Assembly: GCF_002099195.1 (NCBI RefSeq)
Contig: NZ_NBYX01000019.1
Coordinates: 1-64,000 of the forward strand
DNA: 64,000 nt
Source: Burkholderia puraquae
Lineage (GTDB): Bacteria; Pseudomonadota; Gammaproteobacteria; Burkholderiales; Burkholderiaceae
Direction of reading: 5' to 3'
Part shown: piece by piece, positions 63,866 through 64,000 of the stretch
Layout: every line of letters begins with the position of its first letter
Position numbering within the stretch: the stretch's first letter is position 1
Made by a program: the position numbers and the translations under genes
Notes under the pieces: generated by a model
Databases searched by the model: none
The model's input: the letters and a program-made list of their open reading frames with translations, nothing else
Told to the model about the DNA's origin: nothing

Positions 63866-64000
63866 AGCGGTAAAGAGGGGTTTTGTTATGTCTGAAATTA
63901 GCGGCGCAAAGCGGGGTCGAATTGGCGCCTGAAATGGCCGGAAAGCTTGTCGCGCTTGGCTCGCGGGCCGATAGTCGCTTGCTTGTGGATGCCATTGAAC
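63866..64000. other. Right end of the window, no gene seen
   Basis: After the methyltransferase the sequence becomes AT-richer (63880-64000). A 14-codon frame at 63888 is too short to support. Nothing recognisable. Confidence 0.4.

Overview
This window looks like a stretch of the main chromosome of a Burkholderia, most likely of the Burkholderia cepacia complex. That rests on the very GC-rich coding sequence, on gene orders that I recognise from this genus (rfaE2 / coaX / birA; ybeD, a GcvA-like LysR gene and a DUF2917 gene, lipB-lipA; glnK-amtB / gshA-gshB / EIIA-HPr-EI; gpmA / rhodanese / grxC / secB / gpsA), and on protein wording. No database search was run. No rRNA, tRNA, CRISPR array, prophage or complete insertion sequence is visible. 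About 62 protein genes are supported, plus one possible 11-codon leader peptide.

Layout. 1-3210: end of a large protein, then ADP-heptose synthesis (rfaE2), a short membrane-anchored protein, pantothenate kinase (coaX) and biotin ligase (birA). 3211-5290: a visibly AT-richer island with three overlapping genes: a PAAR protein with a transthyretin-like tail, an M35/lysine-specific-endopeptidase-like zinc protease, and an exported OmpA-C-like protein. It reads as a type VI secretion cargo module (carrier, toxin, candidate immunity) and is the most unusual content here. 5344-9028: exported proteins including a lipoprotein 5'-nucleotidase. 9341-12986: an MCE/Mla-type lipid ABC transporter (STAS-permease fusion, ATPase, MCE protein, PqiC-like lipoprotein). 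13006-18516: VanZ-like protein, a long imperfect palindrome (14232-14390), a thioredoxin-like ferredoxin, a hydrolase, a PBP5-type carboxypeptidase, a D-amino-acid aminotransferase and YbeD. 18500-21740: LysR/DUF2917 pair and the lipoate genes lipB-lipA. 21992-24808: TauABC-type transporter without a dioxygenase. 24915-29973: trimeric autotransporter adhesin, gamma-glutamyltransferase and a LysR regulator.

30223-38093 is a six-gene operon-like run: hydratase/dehydrogenase fusion, two acyl-CoA dehydrogenases, a class III CoA-transferase, DUF485 protein and an ActP-type symporter. It looks like uptake, CoA activation and beta-oxidation of an unidentified carboxylate, with a divergent LysR gene and a perfect 19-bp palindrome between. 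38228-43205 is the C4-dicarboxylate system: sigma-54 promoter, possible leader peptide, dctA, dctB and dctD. 43303-46534: TlpA-like thioredoxin, a lipoprotein and YifB. 46821-49321: ubiK and the nitrogen-regulated glnK-amtB pair with a sigma-54 promoter and an NtrC-like site. 49566-54856: glutathione synthesis (gshA, gshB) and a regulatory-type PTS phosphorelay (EIIA-Man, HPr, EI). 54929-63865: MoeB/ThiF-like protein, S41 protease, gpmA, rhodanese, grxC, secB, gpsA, macrodomain protein, trmL, ComF-like protein and a BioC-like methyltransferase. Most of the window is housekeeping core; the accessory interest lies in 3211-5290, 14232-14390, 24915-26714 and 30000-38452.
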